Of a stretch of DNA of 57,332 nucleotides, positions 18,961-28,177 are shown in pieces. The notes under the pieces were generated by a model. That model saw nothing but the letters and a program-made list of their open reading frames with translations. It searched no databases and was not told where the DNA came from. The stretch spans positions 1-57,332 of the forward strand of contig NZ_JAGN01000006.1 in NCBI RefSeq assembly GCF_000526675.1. Reading direction: 5' to 3'. Numbering within the stretch: the stretch's first letter is position 1; every line of letters starts with the position of its first letter. A program made the position numbers and the translations under genes. The stretch comes from Atopobacter phocae ATCC BAA-285. Its GTDB lineage: Bacteria; Bacillota; Bacilli; Lactobacillales; Aerococcaceae.

Positions 18961-19407
18961 ATGACAATATATTTGCTAATTATTGGATTAGGTATTATTT
19001 TAGACCAATTATTTAAATGGTGGGTAGTCAGTAATATTCCATTAGGTAGCGAGCAAGATTTTTTAGGATCATTTATGTCTCTACTTCATATTAATAATTA
19101 TGGTGCCGCATGGGGGATTTTTCATGGTCGTCAAACATTACTTACACTTGTTACTTTTTTTGCACTAATTTTATTAGGTGTATTCCTTTATTCACACTAT
19201 AAAAGTAATCGATTGGAAGCATACGCTTATTCATTTATTATAACAGGGGCACTTGGAAATTTTATTGATCGCGTGCGCCAAGGCTATGTTACAGATATGT
19301 TCCATTTTAAATGGATTGACTTTCCTATTTTTAATATAGCTGATATTTTTATTACAGTGGGTGTTTTACTACTCATCTTGCAATTATTTAACAAAAAATC
19401 AAATTAA
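18961..19407 (+). CDS. lspA: Lipoprotein signal peptidase (signal peptidase II)
   Basis: Membrane aspartyl protease that cleaves prolipoproteins after lipidation; substrates in this window include the lipobox proteins at 17241, 18077 and 32820. Four membrane segments are visible in 148 residues. Conserved blocks are NNYGAAWGIF, GNFIDRVRQGYVTDMF and FNIADIFI, which carry the two catalytic Asp residues. First gene of lspA-rluD-pyrR. Confidence 0.96.
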   Translation: MTIYLLIIGLGIILDQLFKWWVVSNIPLGSEQDFLGSFMSLLHINNYGAAWGIFHGRQTLLTLVTFFALILLGVFLYSHYKSNRLEAYAYSFIITGALGNFIDRVRQGYVTDMFHFKWIDFPIFNIADIFITVGVLLLILQLFNKKSN

Positions 19408-19422
19408 ATAGGTGGTCAACAA

Positions 19423-20355
19423 ATGACAAATACACAATTAACTAAAACATGGACAATTGATAAAGATACCATTCGTATTGATAAATGGTTAACTATAGAA
19501 CTACCTGAAATCTCACGTAGTCATATTCAAAAACTAATTGATTTACACCTTATTCGGGTGAATGGTGAAGCTACAAATAATCGATACAAATTAAAACAAG
19601 GCGATATTATTGAAATGTATGAAATGGCAGAGGAAGAACCTTTATTAGTTGAACCAGAAAATATTCCTTTAGACATTGTATATGAAGATGATTCACTACT
19701 AGTGATTTACAAAGAACCTGGTATGGTTGTTCATCCGTCTAAAGGACATAACACGGGTACTTTAGTTCATGCACTTATGTATCATAGTAAAGAATTATCG
19801 TCTGTCGGAGAAGCTTATCGTCCGGGAATTGTGCATCGAATTGATAAAGATACGTCCGGTTTATTAGTTGTCGCTAAAAATAACCAAGTGCACCGTCAAC
19901 TACAAGAACAAATTCAACAAAAAGTAGCAAAACGAAAATATATTGCTTTAGTCGATGGCGTAGTTCGACCACAAGCAGGTAAAATTGATGCACCATTGGG
20001 TCGTGATCCTAAAAATCGTTTGCGTCGTAAAGTAATTAAAACGGGTAAAGAGGCAATCACTAATTTTATTGTGAAAGAACGTTACGAAAAATACACTCTT
20101 TTAGAGTTAGAACTTGAAACAGGGCGGACACATCAAATTCGTGCACATATGTATTATATTGGTCATCCAATTATCAATGATCCAATGTACTATAATTTAC
20201 ACCATAAAGTAGCTGTGCCTGGACAAATGCTCCATGCCTATTCTTTATCCTTTATACATCCTGTAACAAAAGAACCATTACATTTTGAACGTGATTTATC
20301 ACCTGCATTTAAAGAATCTCTCGAATATTTAACACGAAAGGGGAGAAAAGGATGA
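19423..20355 (+). CDS. rluD: RluD-type 23S rRNA pseudouridine synthase
   Basis: The N-terminal S4 RNA-binding domain (about 17-80) is followed by the catalytic domain with GIVHRIDKDTSGLLVVAK, which contains the catalytic Asp, and a late GRTHQIRAHM motif. Length 310 is typical. The product would isomerise uridines in 23S rRNA; RluD-like specificity is inferred. The stop overlaps pyrR by four bases (ATGA). Confidence 0.92.
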   Translation: MTNTQLTKTWTIDKDTIRIDKWLTIELPEISRSHIQKLIDLHLIRVNGEATNNRYKLKQGDIIEMYEMAEEEPLLVEPENIPLDIVYEDDSLLVIYKEPGMVVHPSKGHNTGTLVHALMYHSKELSSVGEAYRPGIVHRIDKDTSGLLVVAKNNQVHRQLQEQIQQKVAKRKYIALVDGVVRPQAGKIDAPLGRDPKNRLRRKVIKTGKEAITNFIVKERYEKYTLLELELETGRTHQIRAHMYYIGHPIINDPMYYNLHHKVAVPGQMLHAYSLSFIHPVTKEPLHFERDLSPAFKESLEYLTRKGRKG

Positions 20356-20876
20356 TTCAGTTGTTAGATGAATCCACAATTAATCGAACATTAACACGAA
20401 TTGCATATGAAATCTTAGAAAAAAATAACGGAGCAGAATCAATTACTTTAGTGGGGATTAAAACTCGCGGTGAATTTATTGCTCGACGTATTCAAGAGCG
20501 TATAAAAAAAATTGAAGGTAAAGACGTGCCATTAATCGTTTTAGACCCTTCGTTTTATCGTGATGATCGAATTGATCAATCAATTGAGCCACCTGTTATT
20601 TCGGCTGAAGCTTCTCGCTTAGTTAATAACCATCGTGTAATTTTAGTAGACGATGTCTTGTTCACTGGCCGCACAATTCGAGCAGCAATGGATGCTTTAA
20701 TTGATTACGGTCGTCCAGAAAAAATTTGGTTAGCTACCTTAATTGACCGTGGCCATCGTGAATTACCAATTCGACCAGACTTTATAGGTAAAAATATTCC
20801 AACGGCTAAAAATGAGCATGTTCAAGTCGAATTAATTGAAACAGACACGACGGATCAAGTGACTCTAATAAAATAA
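20352..20876 (+). CDS. pyrR: PyrR, pyrimidine regulator and uracil phosphoribosyltransferase
   Basis: Binds pyr mRNA leaders in response to UMP and has uracil phosphoribosyltransferase activity. The PRPP-binding motif VILVDDVLFTGRTIRAA is complete. Length 174 is typical. No other pyr gene follows: a terminator closes the operon directly after pyrR, so regulated pyr genes would be elsewhere. Confidence 0.95.
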   Translation: MIQLLDESTINRTLTRIAYEILEKNNGAESITLVGIKTRGEFIARRIQERIKKIEGKDVPLIVLDPSFYRDDRIDQSIEPPVISAEASRLVNNHRVILVDDVLFTGRTIRAAMDALIDYGRPEKIWLATLIDRGHRELPIRPDFIGKNIPTAKNEHVQVELIETDTTDQVTLIK

Positions 20877-20917
20877 AAAATGACCGATTAAAGCAAAGAG
20901 CTCTAATCGGTAATTTT
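20875..20917. terminator. Bidirectional terminator between pyrR and rqcH
   Basis: ACCGATTA (20883-20890) pairs with TAATCGGT (20904-20911), with extra pairing inside. T-rich flanks exist on both strands, which suits the convergent gene pair. Confidence 0.8.
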
Positions 20918-22605
20918 TAGTCTTTTAACAATTCATTAAATGTTAAGCTAGGAGTGACATATAGCGTTTTTTGATGGGTATAAATAACAAATCCTGGTTT
21001 CGATCCATTAGGTTTATTGATATATTTTATTTGTGTATAATCGACCGGAACATTTCCTGAATCTCGATATTTTGAATAGTATGCCGCTAACATTGCACCA
21101 GCATGTAAATCCGCTTCAGAAGGTTGATCTGTTTGTAAAACAACATGACTTCCTGGAATGTCTTTAGTATGGAACCAATAAGCCTGTTTATTAGATTTTT
21201 TCATAGTTAACCAATCATTTTCTTGATTATTACGTCCAACAAGAATGATATGACCATTAGGACTTGTAAATGATAAAGGATTAAATTTTGTCGCTCTAAC
21301 TTTTTTTGCTGTTTGTTTTACTTTTAAATAACCTTGCTGTTGAAGTTCTTGCTTAATCGATTCAATCACTTCTAAATCGGCATCAATTAATTGCGTAGCT
21401 AAAGTCTCAAAATATTCTATTTCTAATTGCGAACGCTTCATTTCTTGATTGATAAATTGAATGGAGCGCTTTAATTTTTGATAAGTTTTAAAATATTTTT
21501 GCGCATTGTCATTAGCAGATAAATGAGGGGCTAAAGTAATTTTTAACGGTTTCTCGTTATCATAAAAATTTGGAAGCGTGATTAACTGATCTCCAGGTTT
21601 AATTTGATATAAATAGGCAGTTAATAATTCCCCTTTAATTCGATATTCATCAGCTGCATCTGTATCAATTAATTGTTGTTTCAATCGTTTCAATTTTTTT
21701 TGATGGCGATTGATTTCTTTTTGGATGAGTTGTTTAATATCACCAGCACTTTGCTTAATGAAATTTTTTTGAATTTGTTTTTCAACTGAAAAATCAACTG
21801 CTTTAGATAATGTATCATAAGACAGTGATGGAATATTACGCATCGTTAAATAGGGAAAAGGCGTTACAATATAGCGATCATTTTTAATGTAGACAGTTGG
21901 TTGAATTGATTGATCTAAATAGTCATTTAATCCATAAAAGAGTGGATGCTGATGATTTTGAGCTAATTCTACTAATTCTAAAGCCGTATGTTTAGAAATC
22001 CCTTCAAACATATTAGTGTAAAAGCGCCATGGTTCATCCATATGATCTGCTTGTTGACTGCCCCACAAATCTAACATTGCTGTTGGATAGATTGTTGCTT
22101 CATGTTTATTTGAACTAGGTGGATTTATATATATATCATTCGGTAATACCGTTCGGAAACGATTGACATCCTCATCAACATATTTTATAGCACTAATAAT
22201 TTTGTTTGTAGCATTTAATAAAACTATGTTGCTATGACGATTCATAATTTCTACAACAAGACGCAACTGTTCTAAATCGCCCACCTCATTACGATGAGAA
22301 ATAACTAAATGAATTTGACGATCAGTTCCTACTTGTTTAATTGCTAAAAGTCGTCCACCTTCTAAATATTTTCGACATAATTGACAAAATGGGGGAGGGG
22401 TCATTGGATTATCAACATTTTTTTCAGTTAAATGAATACGTCCAAAACTTGGATCACTCGATAAAACTAATCGATAATTCTTTCGATTATTGCGTATGAC
22501 TAAATGGAGTTCATTAGCAAGTGGTTGGTGAATTTTACCAATACGTCCGCCTACTAAAAGAGGTTTAATTTCATTTAAAATAAAATGAATGAATAAGCCG
22601 TCCAA
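20917..22605 (-). CDS. rqcH: RqcH, ribosome-associated quality control factor (NFACT family)
   Basis: Recruits alanyl-tRNA to stalled 50S subunits and adds C-terminal Ala tails. The older name is FbpA/fibronectin-binding protein. The N-terminal NFACT-N domain has GTDRQI, containing the Asp-Arg pair needed for tailing, then a coiled coil (about 285-430) and an NFACT-R domain with WFHTKDIPGSHVVL. I choose a TTG start at 22605, giving MDGLFIHFIL like family N-termini; the ATG at 22623 lies over the Shine-Dalgarno AAAGGAAGTG. This gives 562 residues. Confidence 0.92.
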   Translation of the reverse strand: MDGLFIHFILNEIKPLLVGGRIGKIHQPLANELHLVIRNNRKNYRLVLSSDPSFGRIHLTEKNVDNPMTPPPFCQLCRKYLEGGRLLAIKQVGTDRQIHLVISHRNEVGDLEQLRLVVEIMNRHSNIVLLNATNKIISAIKYVDEDVNRFRTVLPNDIYINPPSSNKHEATIYPTAMLDLWGSQQADHMDEPWRFYTNMFEGISKHTALELVELAQNHQHPLFYGLNDYLDQSIQPTVYIKNDRYIVTPFPYLTMRNIPSLSYDTLSKAVDFSVEKQIQKNFIKQSAGDIKQLIQKEINRHQKKLKRLKQQLIDTDAADEYRIKGELLTAYLYQIKPGDQLITLPNFYDNEKPLKITLAPHLSANDNAQKYFKTYQKLKRSIQFINQEMKRSQLEIEYFETLATQLIDADLEVIESIKQELQQQGYLKVKQTAKKVRATKFNPLSFTSPNGHIILVGRNNQENDWLTMKKSNKQAYWFHTKDIPGSHVVLQTDQPSEADLHAGAMLAAYYSKYRDSGNVPVDYTQIKYINKPNGSKPGFVIYTHQKTLYVTPSLTFNELLKD

Positions 22606-22670
22606 TAAATCACTTCCTTTCATAATTTATTCATCTTTACTATTATACAAGAAAATTTTAACAGTTGCAT

Positions 22671-22699
22671 GTGACAGTCACCGATTTTTAAGGTACAAT
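22671..22699 (+). promoter_or_regulatory. Promoter of the thioredoxin-like/nuclease pair
   Basis: GTGACA (22671-22676), a 17-base spacer and TACAAT (22694-22699), each one mismatch from consensus. It lies 36 bases before the start at 22735. Confidence 0.7.
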
Positions 22700-22734
22700 A
22701 TGACTATCAATTTAAATAGATTTTGGAGGATTTT

Positions 22735-23358
22735 ATGAAAAAACAAACATGGAAATATATATTTAGTTTTATTTTACTTATTGCCGTTACCGCTTCAATT
22801 TTTTATTTTTCAAAACCCGTAAAACATAACGATTCAAATACTCGTCCATCTGAACAAGTAGAAGAAAAAGGAAATCAAATTATTCCTAAAGAAGATCCAA
22901 AAGCAGAGGAAGAAGAAACATCACAACAAATTGAAACATTCCATATTCCTAAAGACATTTATGAATTAGCAACCCCAACAGGTGAAAAAGAGTCAGTTAA
23001 TTTCAAAGTACCTGAACGTCGTGTTGTATTGTACTGGGCAAGTTGGTGTGAACCTTGTCATACGGTAGTTCAAGAATTAAATAAATTAGAAGCCGATTAT
23101 CCTAATGTAAAATTCTATACTATTGTTGGAATTGATGGTGAACAAGAAACAATCGAAACAGCAACAAAAGCTGTTAAAGATTTAAAAGTAACTATACCAA
23201 CATACTTTGACGAAAATCTTATCGTTCATAACGATTCACAAATTCGTCGTTATTCAGCAATTGCGATTCAAGATCAAAAGGGTAAAACATTATATAGTTA
23301 TCAAGGTGGATTTGATTTATTAGCAGTTAAACAACATTTAGAAACTGCTAATAAATAA
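22735..23358 (+). CDS. Membrane-anchored TlpA-like thioredoxin-fold protein
   Basis: One N-terminal membrane segment (about 8-25), then an acidic low-complexity linker and a thioredoxin fold with active site WCEPC in VLYWASWCEPCHTV. It probably reduces or exchanges disulfides outside the membrane. The start ATG at 22735 follows GGAGGA (22725-22730); an upstream in-frame TTG overlaps that ribosome site and is rejected. Length 207. The nuclease gene follows after 19 bases. Confidence 0.85.
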   Translation: MKKQTWKYIFSFILLIAVTASIFYFSKPVKHNDSNTRPSEQVEEKGNQIIPKEDPKAEEEETSQQIETFHIPKDIYELATPTGEKESVNFKVPERRVVLYWASWCEPCHTVVQELNKLEADYPNVKFYTIVGIDGEQETIETATKAVKDLKVTIPTYFDENLIVHNDSQIRRYSAIAIQDQKGKTLYSYQGGFDLLAVKQHLETANK

Positions 23359-23377
23359 TGAAACGAGGTTATTCAGC

Positions 23378-24016
23378 TTGTCAAAACGACATAAATTAAA
23401 GTTTAACAAAAAAGCTCAGCGAGTATTATATCTCTTAATTGCACTAATTGGTGTACTGTTTTTTGATTTATCTTCGGATGAGATAAATGTATTTTTACCT
23501 TCGTCAAAAGAAAGTGTCCAACAAAAACAATTACCCCAAAATAGTCAATTAGATACATTTCAGCCGAATGAAACATATGAAGTGAAGGTAAACAAAGTGA
23601 TTGATGGCGATACTTTTCATTTCGAATACAATAACAGTGACTATAAGGCTCGCTTATTGCTGATTGATACACCTGAAATAAAGAAAAAAAATGGGCAACC
23701 ATTTCCTTATGCAAAAGAAGCAAAACAATTTGCAGAACAGGCATTGCATCGTGCAAAAACAGTCAAAATTACTTTTGATAAAGGGCCGACTACTGACCGC
23801 TATAACCGGCTGTTAGTTTATGTAACTACTGATGATAAAAATTTACAGGAGCAATTGCTAGAGGAAGGCTTAGCAATCGTTCGCTATATATATCCACCAA
23901 ATAATTCAAGAGAGAATGCTTTTAGACAAATTGAAAAACAAGCAAAACGTCAAAAAGTTGGTGTGTGGAGCCTGTCAAACTATGCGAGTGATAAAGGCTA
24001 TACCATACCTAAGTAA
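23378..24016 (+). CDS. Thermonuclease-family (SNase-like) membrane-anchored nuclease
   Basis: An N-terminal membrane segment (about 14-32) is followed by an OB-fold nuclease domain. Staphylococcal nuclease catalytic positions are preserved: Arg and Glu in KARLLLIDTPE and Arg in TDRYNRLLVY; EGLAIVRYIYPPNN follows the family pattern. The start is TTG at 23378 after ACGAGG. It would degrade extracellular nucleic acids at the cell surface. Length 212. Confidence 0.9.
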   Translation: MSKRHKLKFNKKAQRVLYLLIALIGVLFFDLSSDEINVFLPSSKESVQQKQLPQNSQLDTFQPNETYEVKVNKVIDGDTFHFEYNNSDYKARLLLIDTPEIKKKNGQPFPYAKEAKQFAEQALHRAKTVKITFDKGPTTDRYNRLLVYVTTDDKNLQEQLLEEGLAIVRYIYPPNNSRENAFRQIEKQAKRQKVGVWSLSNYASDKGYTIPK

Positions 24017-24115
24017 ATGATTTAATACTTATCTGTTTATCAAATTAATTTACCTTTTTAAGTGATTTAGTTAAGATAAGACAATAAGTAAAATAAAGAA
24101 TAAAGGAAGAGTATA

Positions 24116-24349
24116 TTGAAAAACATTATAATTTATACTAAACATAACTGTATGCCTTGTCAGTTTACTAAATCATTTCTAAATGATCATGAAATTGACT
24201 TTATTGAAAAAAATATCGAAGAAGATGAATCAGCTTTAGAAGAAGTAAAATCATTAGGATTTCAAGCTGTTCCTGTTGTATCGATTGAAGGTCATCCACC
24301 ATTTCAAGGATTTAATCCTGATCGTTTAACACAATTGATTGAACAATAA
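24116..24349 (+). CDS. nrdH: NrdH-like glutaredoxin
   Basis: A 77-residue glutaredoxin-fold protein with active site CMPC and the following QFTKSFL, plus the conserved VPVVSIEG and FQGFNPDRL. NrdH supplies electrons to class Ib ribonucleotide reductase. No nrdI, nrdE or nrdF gene lies nearby, so it is a solitary gene here. The start is TTG at 24116, preceded by AGGAAGAG. A terminator follows. Confidence 0.85.
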   Translation: MKNIIIYTKHNCMPCQFTKSFLNDHEIDFIEKNIEEDESALEEVKSLGFQAVPVVSIEGHPPFQGFNPDRLTQLIEQ

Positions 24350-24357
24350 AATATTTA

Positions 24358-24383
24358 AAAGTTGGGCCTGTCCCAGCTTTTTT
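24358..24383 (+). terminator. Terminator after nrdH
   Basis: AAAGTTGGG pairs with CCCAGCTTT (one G-T pair) around a five-base loop, followed by T residues. Confidence 0.85.
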
Positions 24384-24478
24384 CGTGTACTTGAACAAAT
24401 AATAAATAGCATCTTGATTAAATTAAAGTAATCAATAAAAATGTCTGCGAAATAATTGTCATTAAAGGAGGATAACTG

Positions 24479-25705
24479 ATGTTAAATGGAAAGCACATCA
24501 TTGTAGGTGTAACTGGAGGAATTGCGGCATACAAGATTCCTGAGTTAGTTCGTCAATTGATTAAGAAAGGCGCTACAGTTCGTGTCATTATGACAAAAGA
24601 AGCAACTCGTTTTATTACACCATTTACCTTTGAAGTATTAACTAAAAATCATGTATTAGTCGATGGAGAAATAAACGATAATCCAATTGCACACATTGAA
24701 TTAGCAGATTGGGCAGATTTATTTGTTGTCACACCACTTACTGCAAATACATTAGCTAAATTTGCAAATGGGATAGCGGATAATGAGTTAACAAGCACTT
24801 GGCTTGCATTTGATGGAACAAAAGTTATCGTTCCGGCAATGAATGTTAAAATGTGGAATAACCCCAGAACGCAATCCAACTTACAAATGGTCCAAGCAGA
24901 TGGTGTCTTTATATTAGAACCTGAAGAAGGATTTTTAGCTGAAGGATATGCAGGCAAAGGTCGTATGATGGCATTGGATATTCAAGTTCAAAGTATTCAA
25001 GCGATTGATACTCTAAATGAATTGGGTCTTTCAAGAACAAAAATGAATGCACTAAAAGATAAACGTATTTTAATCACTGCGGGTGGCACAATAGAAGCAA
25101 TCGATCCAGTGCGTTATATTGGTAATCACAGTTCTGGAAAGATGGGGGTAGCGATTAGTAATATGGCAGCGTTATTTGGTGCAAAAGTGACATTGATTGG
25201 AAGTCAGAATGCACTACATTTACCGCGTCATCAATCGATTCAAACTTATCCAATGAATAATACAAAAGAATTGCAACAATTGATTCACCAACTAGTGCCG
25301 CAACACGATGTACTTATTATGGCTGCAGCTGTTAGTGATTATCACATTGAACAACCTGCTACAACAAAAATTAAGAAAACGAATGATCAAAAGAATTTAA
25401 CACTAAACTTAGTTGAAAACCCAGATATTTTACGTTCAATAAAAGATCAAGCTATAATAAAAATCGGTTTTGCCGCTGAAACGGATCATGTTATAGAGTA
25501 TGCACGTGCGAAACGCTTGAAAAAAGGATTAGACGTTATTGTGGCTAATGACGTCTCACAAACGACCATTGGATTTAATAGTGATGAAAATCAAGTGACC
25601 ATCATTGATCAAAAGGGAGAACGAAACATTAAACGTCAACATAAGGACGGCGTGGCATTAAATATTTTGAACGTTTTAACAAACCACTTAAAGGAGCGAA
25701 ACTAA
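24479..25705 (+). CDS. coaBC: Bifunctional CoaBC (phosphopantothenoylcysteine synthetase/decarboxylase)
   Basis: Two steps of coenzyme A synthesis. The N-terminal flavoprotein CoaC half has GGIAAYK, the active-site His in IAHIELADWADL (H72) and PAMN (119-122). The C-terminal CoaB half starts with ITAGGTIEAIDPVRYIGN and SSGKMG. Length 408 is typical. Oddly, the CoaC loop reads FLAEGYAGKGRM, with Glu155 where the decarboxylase normally has a catalytic Cys (ACGxxGxGRM). First gene of a run reaching 28546. Confidence 0.95.
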   Translation: MLNGKHIIVGVTGGIAAYKIPELVRQLIKKGATVRVIMTKEATRFITPFTFEVLTKNHVLVDGEINDNPIAHIELADWADLFVVTPLTANTLAKFANGIADNELTSTWLAFDGTKVIVPAMNVKMWNNPRTQSNLQMVQADGVFILEPEEGFLAEGYAGKGRMMALDIQVQSIQAIDTLNELGLSRTKMNALKDKRILITAGGTIEAIDPVRYIGNHSSGKMGVAISNMAALFGAKVTLIGSQNALHLPRHQSIQTYPMNNTKELQQLIHQLVPQHDVLIMAAAVSDYHIEQPATTKIKKTNDQKNLTLNLVENPDILRSIKDQAIIKIGFAAETDHVIEYARAKRLKKGLDVIVANDVSQTTIGFNSDENQVTIIDQKGERNIKRQHKDGVALNILNVLTNHLKERN

Positions 25706-25708
25706 ACG

Positions 25709-26338
25709 ATGAAGCAACTTGCCAAACGAGTTCAATTGCTTTTAAAATCATATCAACCACTTAACTATATTTATCTCAGTAGTTTAGTAGTCATTATCAT
25801 TTTGTTTGCACTTCCATTAATTTGGCAACCTAAAACATTTGCTAGATGGATAAGCCCTGATCATACGGAAGTCATTCAACAGCCAAGTAAAAAAGAAATT
25901 GCAGAAAAAGAAGCAGAAAAACAAGCTGCTTTAAAGCAAAAGAAAAAAGAACGTGAACAACAAGAAAAAGATAAAGAAGCTGAAGAAAAAAATAAAATAA
26001 AAGAAGTAGCGAGTGATGATCCAAACGTAATCAAAGCCTATGAGGGAACCTTTAAACTATTCCCAACAAACCAAAAAGGGGAGCATCGTTTAACATTTGA
26101 AGATGGTTCAATAGATCGTATGGAGATTCATAATGCGGCTAGTCATGTTTTAAACATGAACCCAGAAGATTTATTAGATTATTGGGTGAATACAGCGCCT
26201 GGAGAAGATCATTTATATATTGTTTTAACTGATACAGGTTATACTCAATTTTATCGTGTTTATATGCATTTCATCGAAGGAAAAGGTTGGCAAGTAACGC
26301 GTTATGAACAATTACACGAGTTAACAGGAGAAGGGTAG
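25709..26338 (+). CDS. Single-pass membrane protein with charged coiled coil, unknown function
   Basis: One membrane segment at about 20-38, then a Lys/Glu-rich coiled-coil linker (about 58-100) and a C-terminal soluble domain of about 100 residues with GEHRLTFEDG, LLDYWVN and HLYIVLTDTGYTQFYRVY. The layout recalls YrrS/DUF1510 proteins but the C-terminal similarity is too weak to assign. It starts three bases after the coaBC stop and is probably cotranscribed. Length 209. Confidence 0.6.
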   Translation: MKQLAKRVQLLLKSYQPLNYIYLSSLVVIIILFALPLIWQPKTFARWISPDHTEVIQQPSKKEIAEKEAEKQAALKQKKKEREQQEKDKEAEEKNKIKEVASDDPNVIKAYEGTFKLFPTNQKGEHRLTFEDGSIDRMEIHNAASHVLNMNPEDLLDYWVNTAPGEDHLYIVLTDTGYTQFYRVYMHFIEGKGWQVTRYEQLHELTGEG

Positions 26339-26344
26339 AGAAAA

Positions 26345-27220
26345 TTGGACACACATGCGCATTCAAATAAAAACAAAAAATTACGATTATTAACTTCCAT
26401 TTTATTTATTGCTCTTTCATCTTTTTTACAAACACTTGTATTAAAAATGTTTTTAACGCCTTCAAATACACTTGCTAGTGGATTTTTAGGTGTATCTGTT
26501 TTAGTCAATTTATTAGGCCAACAAATTGGGATTAATATTCCCGTTTCTTTTATGATTGTTGCCTTAAACTTACCGGTGGCGATATTATGTGCAAAAGGGA
26601 TTAGTGTGCGATTTACTTTACTATCCTTGCTTCAAATTAGTTTAACTAGTTTTTTTATCCGTTTCTTAACATTTGAACCTATTTTTGATGATTTAATTTT
26701 GAATATTATATTTGGTGGTGTTTTAAACGGCGTATATATCTTATTAGCTTTAAAAGGTAACGCATCAACAGGTGGGACAGATTTTATTGCCTTATATGTT
26801 TCAAATAAGAGTGGACGAACGATTTGGGAATATGTCTTTTTATTTAACAGTATGATATTAATGATTTACGGTTACTTATTTGATTGGCGTTATGCAGGCT
26901 ATTCGATTATTTTGCAATACATTGCAACACATACTGTTTCCACTTTCCATACACGTTATCAGTTACATAAATTGCAAATTACAACAACTCGTGGCGCAGA
27001 AATTCGTCAAGCATATATTGATAATTTTCGTCATGGTATTACGTGTATTCATGTAGAAGGTGGTTATACAAAACAGGAGCGAATGATGCTCATTACCGTA
27101 GTATCATCGTATGAGGTTGATAATGTCATCCGATTATTACAATCAATTGATCCTTATGTTATTATTTCAATTAGTGAGACACAACGATTTATTGGACGAT
27201 TTCATCGTGACCCGGAATAA
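26345..27220 (+). CDS. YitT-family membrane protein (first of two)
   Basis: Five or six N-terminal membrane segments with the family signature GNASTGGTDFIA and a C-terminal cytosolic DUF2179 domain (QLHKLQITTTRGAEI, HGITCIHVEGGYTKQ). The function of YitT proteins is not settled. The start is TTG at 26345, chosen because the first membrane segment begins shortly after. Length 291. A paralogue follows 12 bases later. Confidence 0.87.
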   Translation: MDTHAHSNKNKKLRLLTSILFIALSSFLQTLVLKMFLTPSNTLASGFLGVSVLVNLLGQQIGINIPVSFMIVALNLPVAILCAKGISVRFTLLSLLQISLTSFFIRFLTFEPIFDDLILNIIFGGVLNGVYILLALKGNASTGGTDFIALYVSNKSGRTIWEYVFLFNSMILMIYGYLFDWRYAGYSIILQYIATHTVSTFHTRYQLHKLQITTTRGAEIRQAYIDNFRHGITCIHVEGGYTKQERMMLITVVSSYEVDNVIRLLQSIDPYVIISISETQRFIGRFHRDPE

Positions 27221-27232
27221 AAGGAGGAAGTA

Positions 27233-28150
27233 ATGTTAAAAAAGTTAAAAAATATATCTATCATGTCTTTATTTTTCATTGTTATCGGAAGTGTACTATT
27301 AGCGATATCCACACAAATTTTCATGATTCCTTTTAATCTAGGTGGTGGTGGTGCAACTGGATTAACGTTAATTTTATATTATTTAGCCGATATTCCAATT
27401 TATTTATCCAACTTTGTTATTAATGGCATTTTATTAGTAGTTGGTGTTCGATATTTAGATAAGCGAACTATGTTTTATACCGTTATCTTTGTTGGAATGT
27501 ACTCACTTGCTTTAAAGGTGATGCCAACTATTCCGGTGACTTTATCACAACCTGTTTTACTACCTTTAATTGTCGGCGTCATTACAGGAACTGCAGTGGG
27601 TATTGTTATTTTAGGTGGAGGAACAACAGCTGGAAGTGACATTGTAGCTCGTTTATTAAATAAATATTTAGGCTGGAATACTGGAACTGCTTTACTAGTC
27701 GTTGATACAATCATTGTTATTCCATTTTTCTTCATTCACGGGTTTGAGACGGGCATAATTACTGTTATTACGGTATACTTAGTAGGGAGAGTTGTCGATT
27801 TTATAATGTATGGATTAAATCCAAAAAAACAAGTTGTTATTATTAGCGATAAACATCATCAAATAGCAACGGAATTACAACAAACTTTAGACCGTGGAAT
27901 AACTGTATTACATGGCCATGGTTTTTATACGAACCGTCAAAAACAAGTGCTATATATGATTATTAGTCGTCAACAATTAATACTTGTAAATAAAATCGTA
28001 AATTATGTTGATCCCAACGCTTTCTTTATTGTTAGTGATGTCCAATCCGTAAACGGAGAAGGATTTACATTCTTTATCAACGAAGAGCTGAAAAAAGAAT
28101 CTCATATGACATTAGAGGAAACAAAAAATGAAACACATTCGATTTTATAA
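27233..28150 (+). CDS. YitT-family membrane protein (second of two)
   Basis: Same architecture as its upstream neighbour: membrane domain with the GGGTTAGSDIVA signature, then a DUF2179 domain (QVVIISDKHHQIA, RGITVLHGHGFYTN). Length 305. Shine-Dalgarno AAGGAGG before ATG. The tandem pair differs enough in sequence to be an old duplication. Confidence 0.87.
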   Translation: MLKKLKNISIMSLFFIVIGSVLLAISTQIFMIPFNLGGGGATGLTLILYYLADIPIYLSNFVINGILLVVGVRYLDKRTMFYTVIFVGMYSLALKVMPTIPVTLSQPVLLPLIVGVITGTAVGIVILGGGTTAGSDIVARLLNKYLGWNTGTALLVVDTIIVIPFFFIHGFETGIITVITVYLVGRVVDFIMYGLNPKKQVVIISDKHHQIATELQQTLDRGITVLHGHGFYTNRQKQVLYMIISRQQLILVNKIVNYVDPNAFFIVSDVQSVNGEGFTFFINEELKKESHMTLEETKNETHSIL

Positions 28151-28177
28151 CGTCAATCATCACAGGAGGAATAACTT

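Noticed and set aside
20300-20360. PyrR-binding attenuator ahead of pyrR
   Set aside because: pyrR overlaps rluD by four bases and no leader with terminator and anti-terminator exists.
22671-22681. GTGACAGTCAC as a possible hrtR-type operator
   Set aside because: The arms are separated by one base rather than three and only one copy exists; it overlaps a -35 hexamer, which explains part of the similarity.
24017-24115. Riboswitch upstream of nrdH
   Set aside because: The 99-base AT-rich gap shows no conserved core or terminator-type fold.
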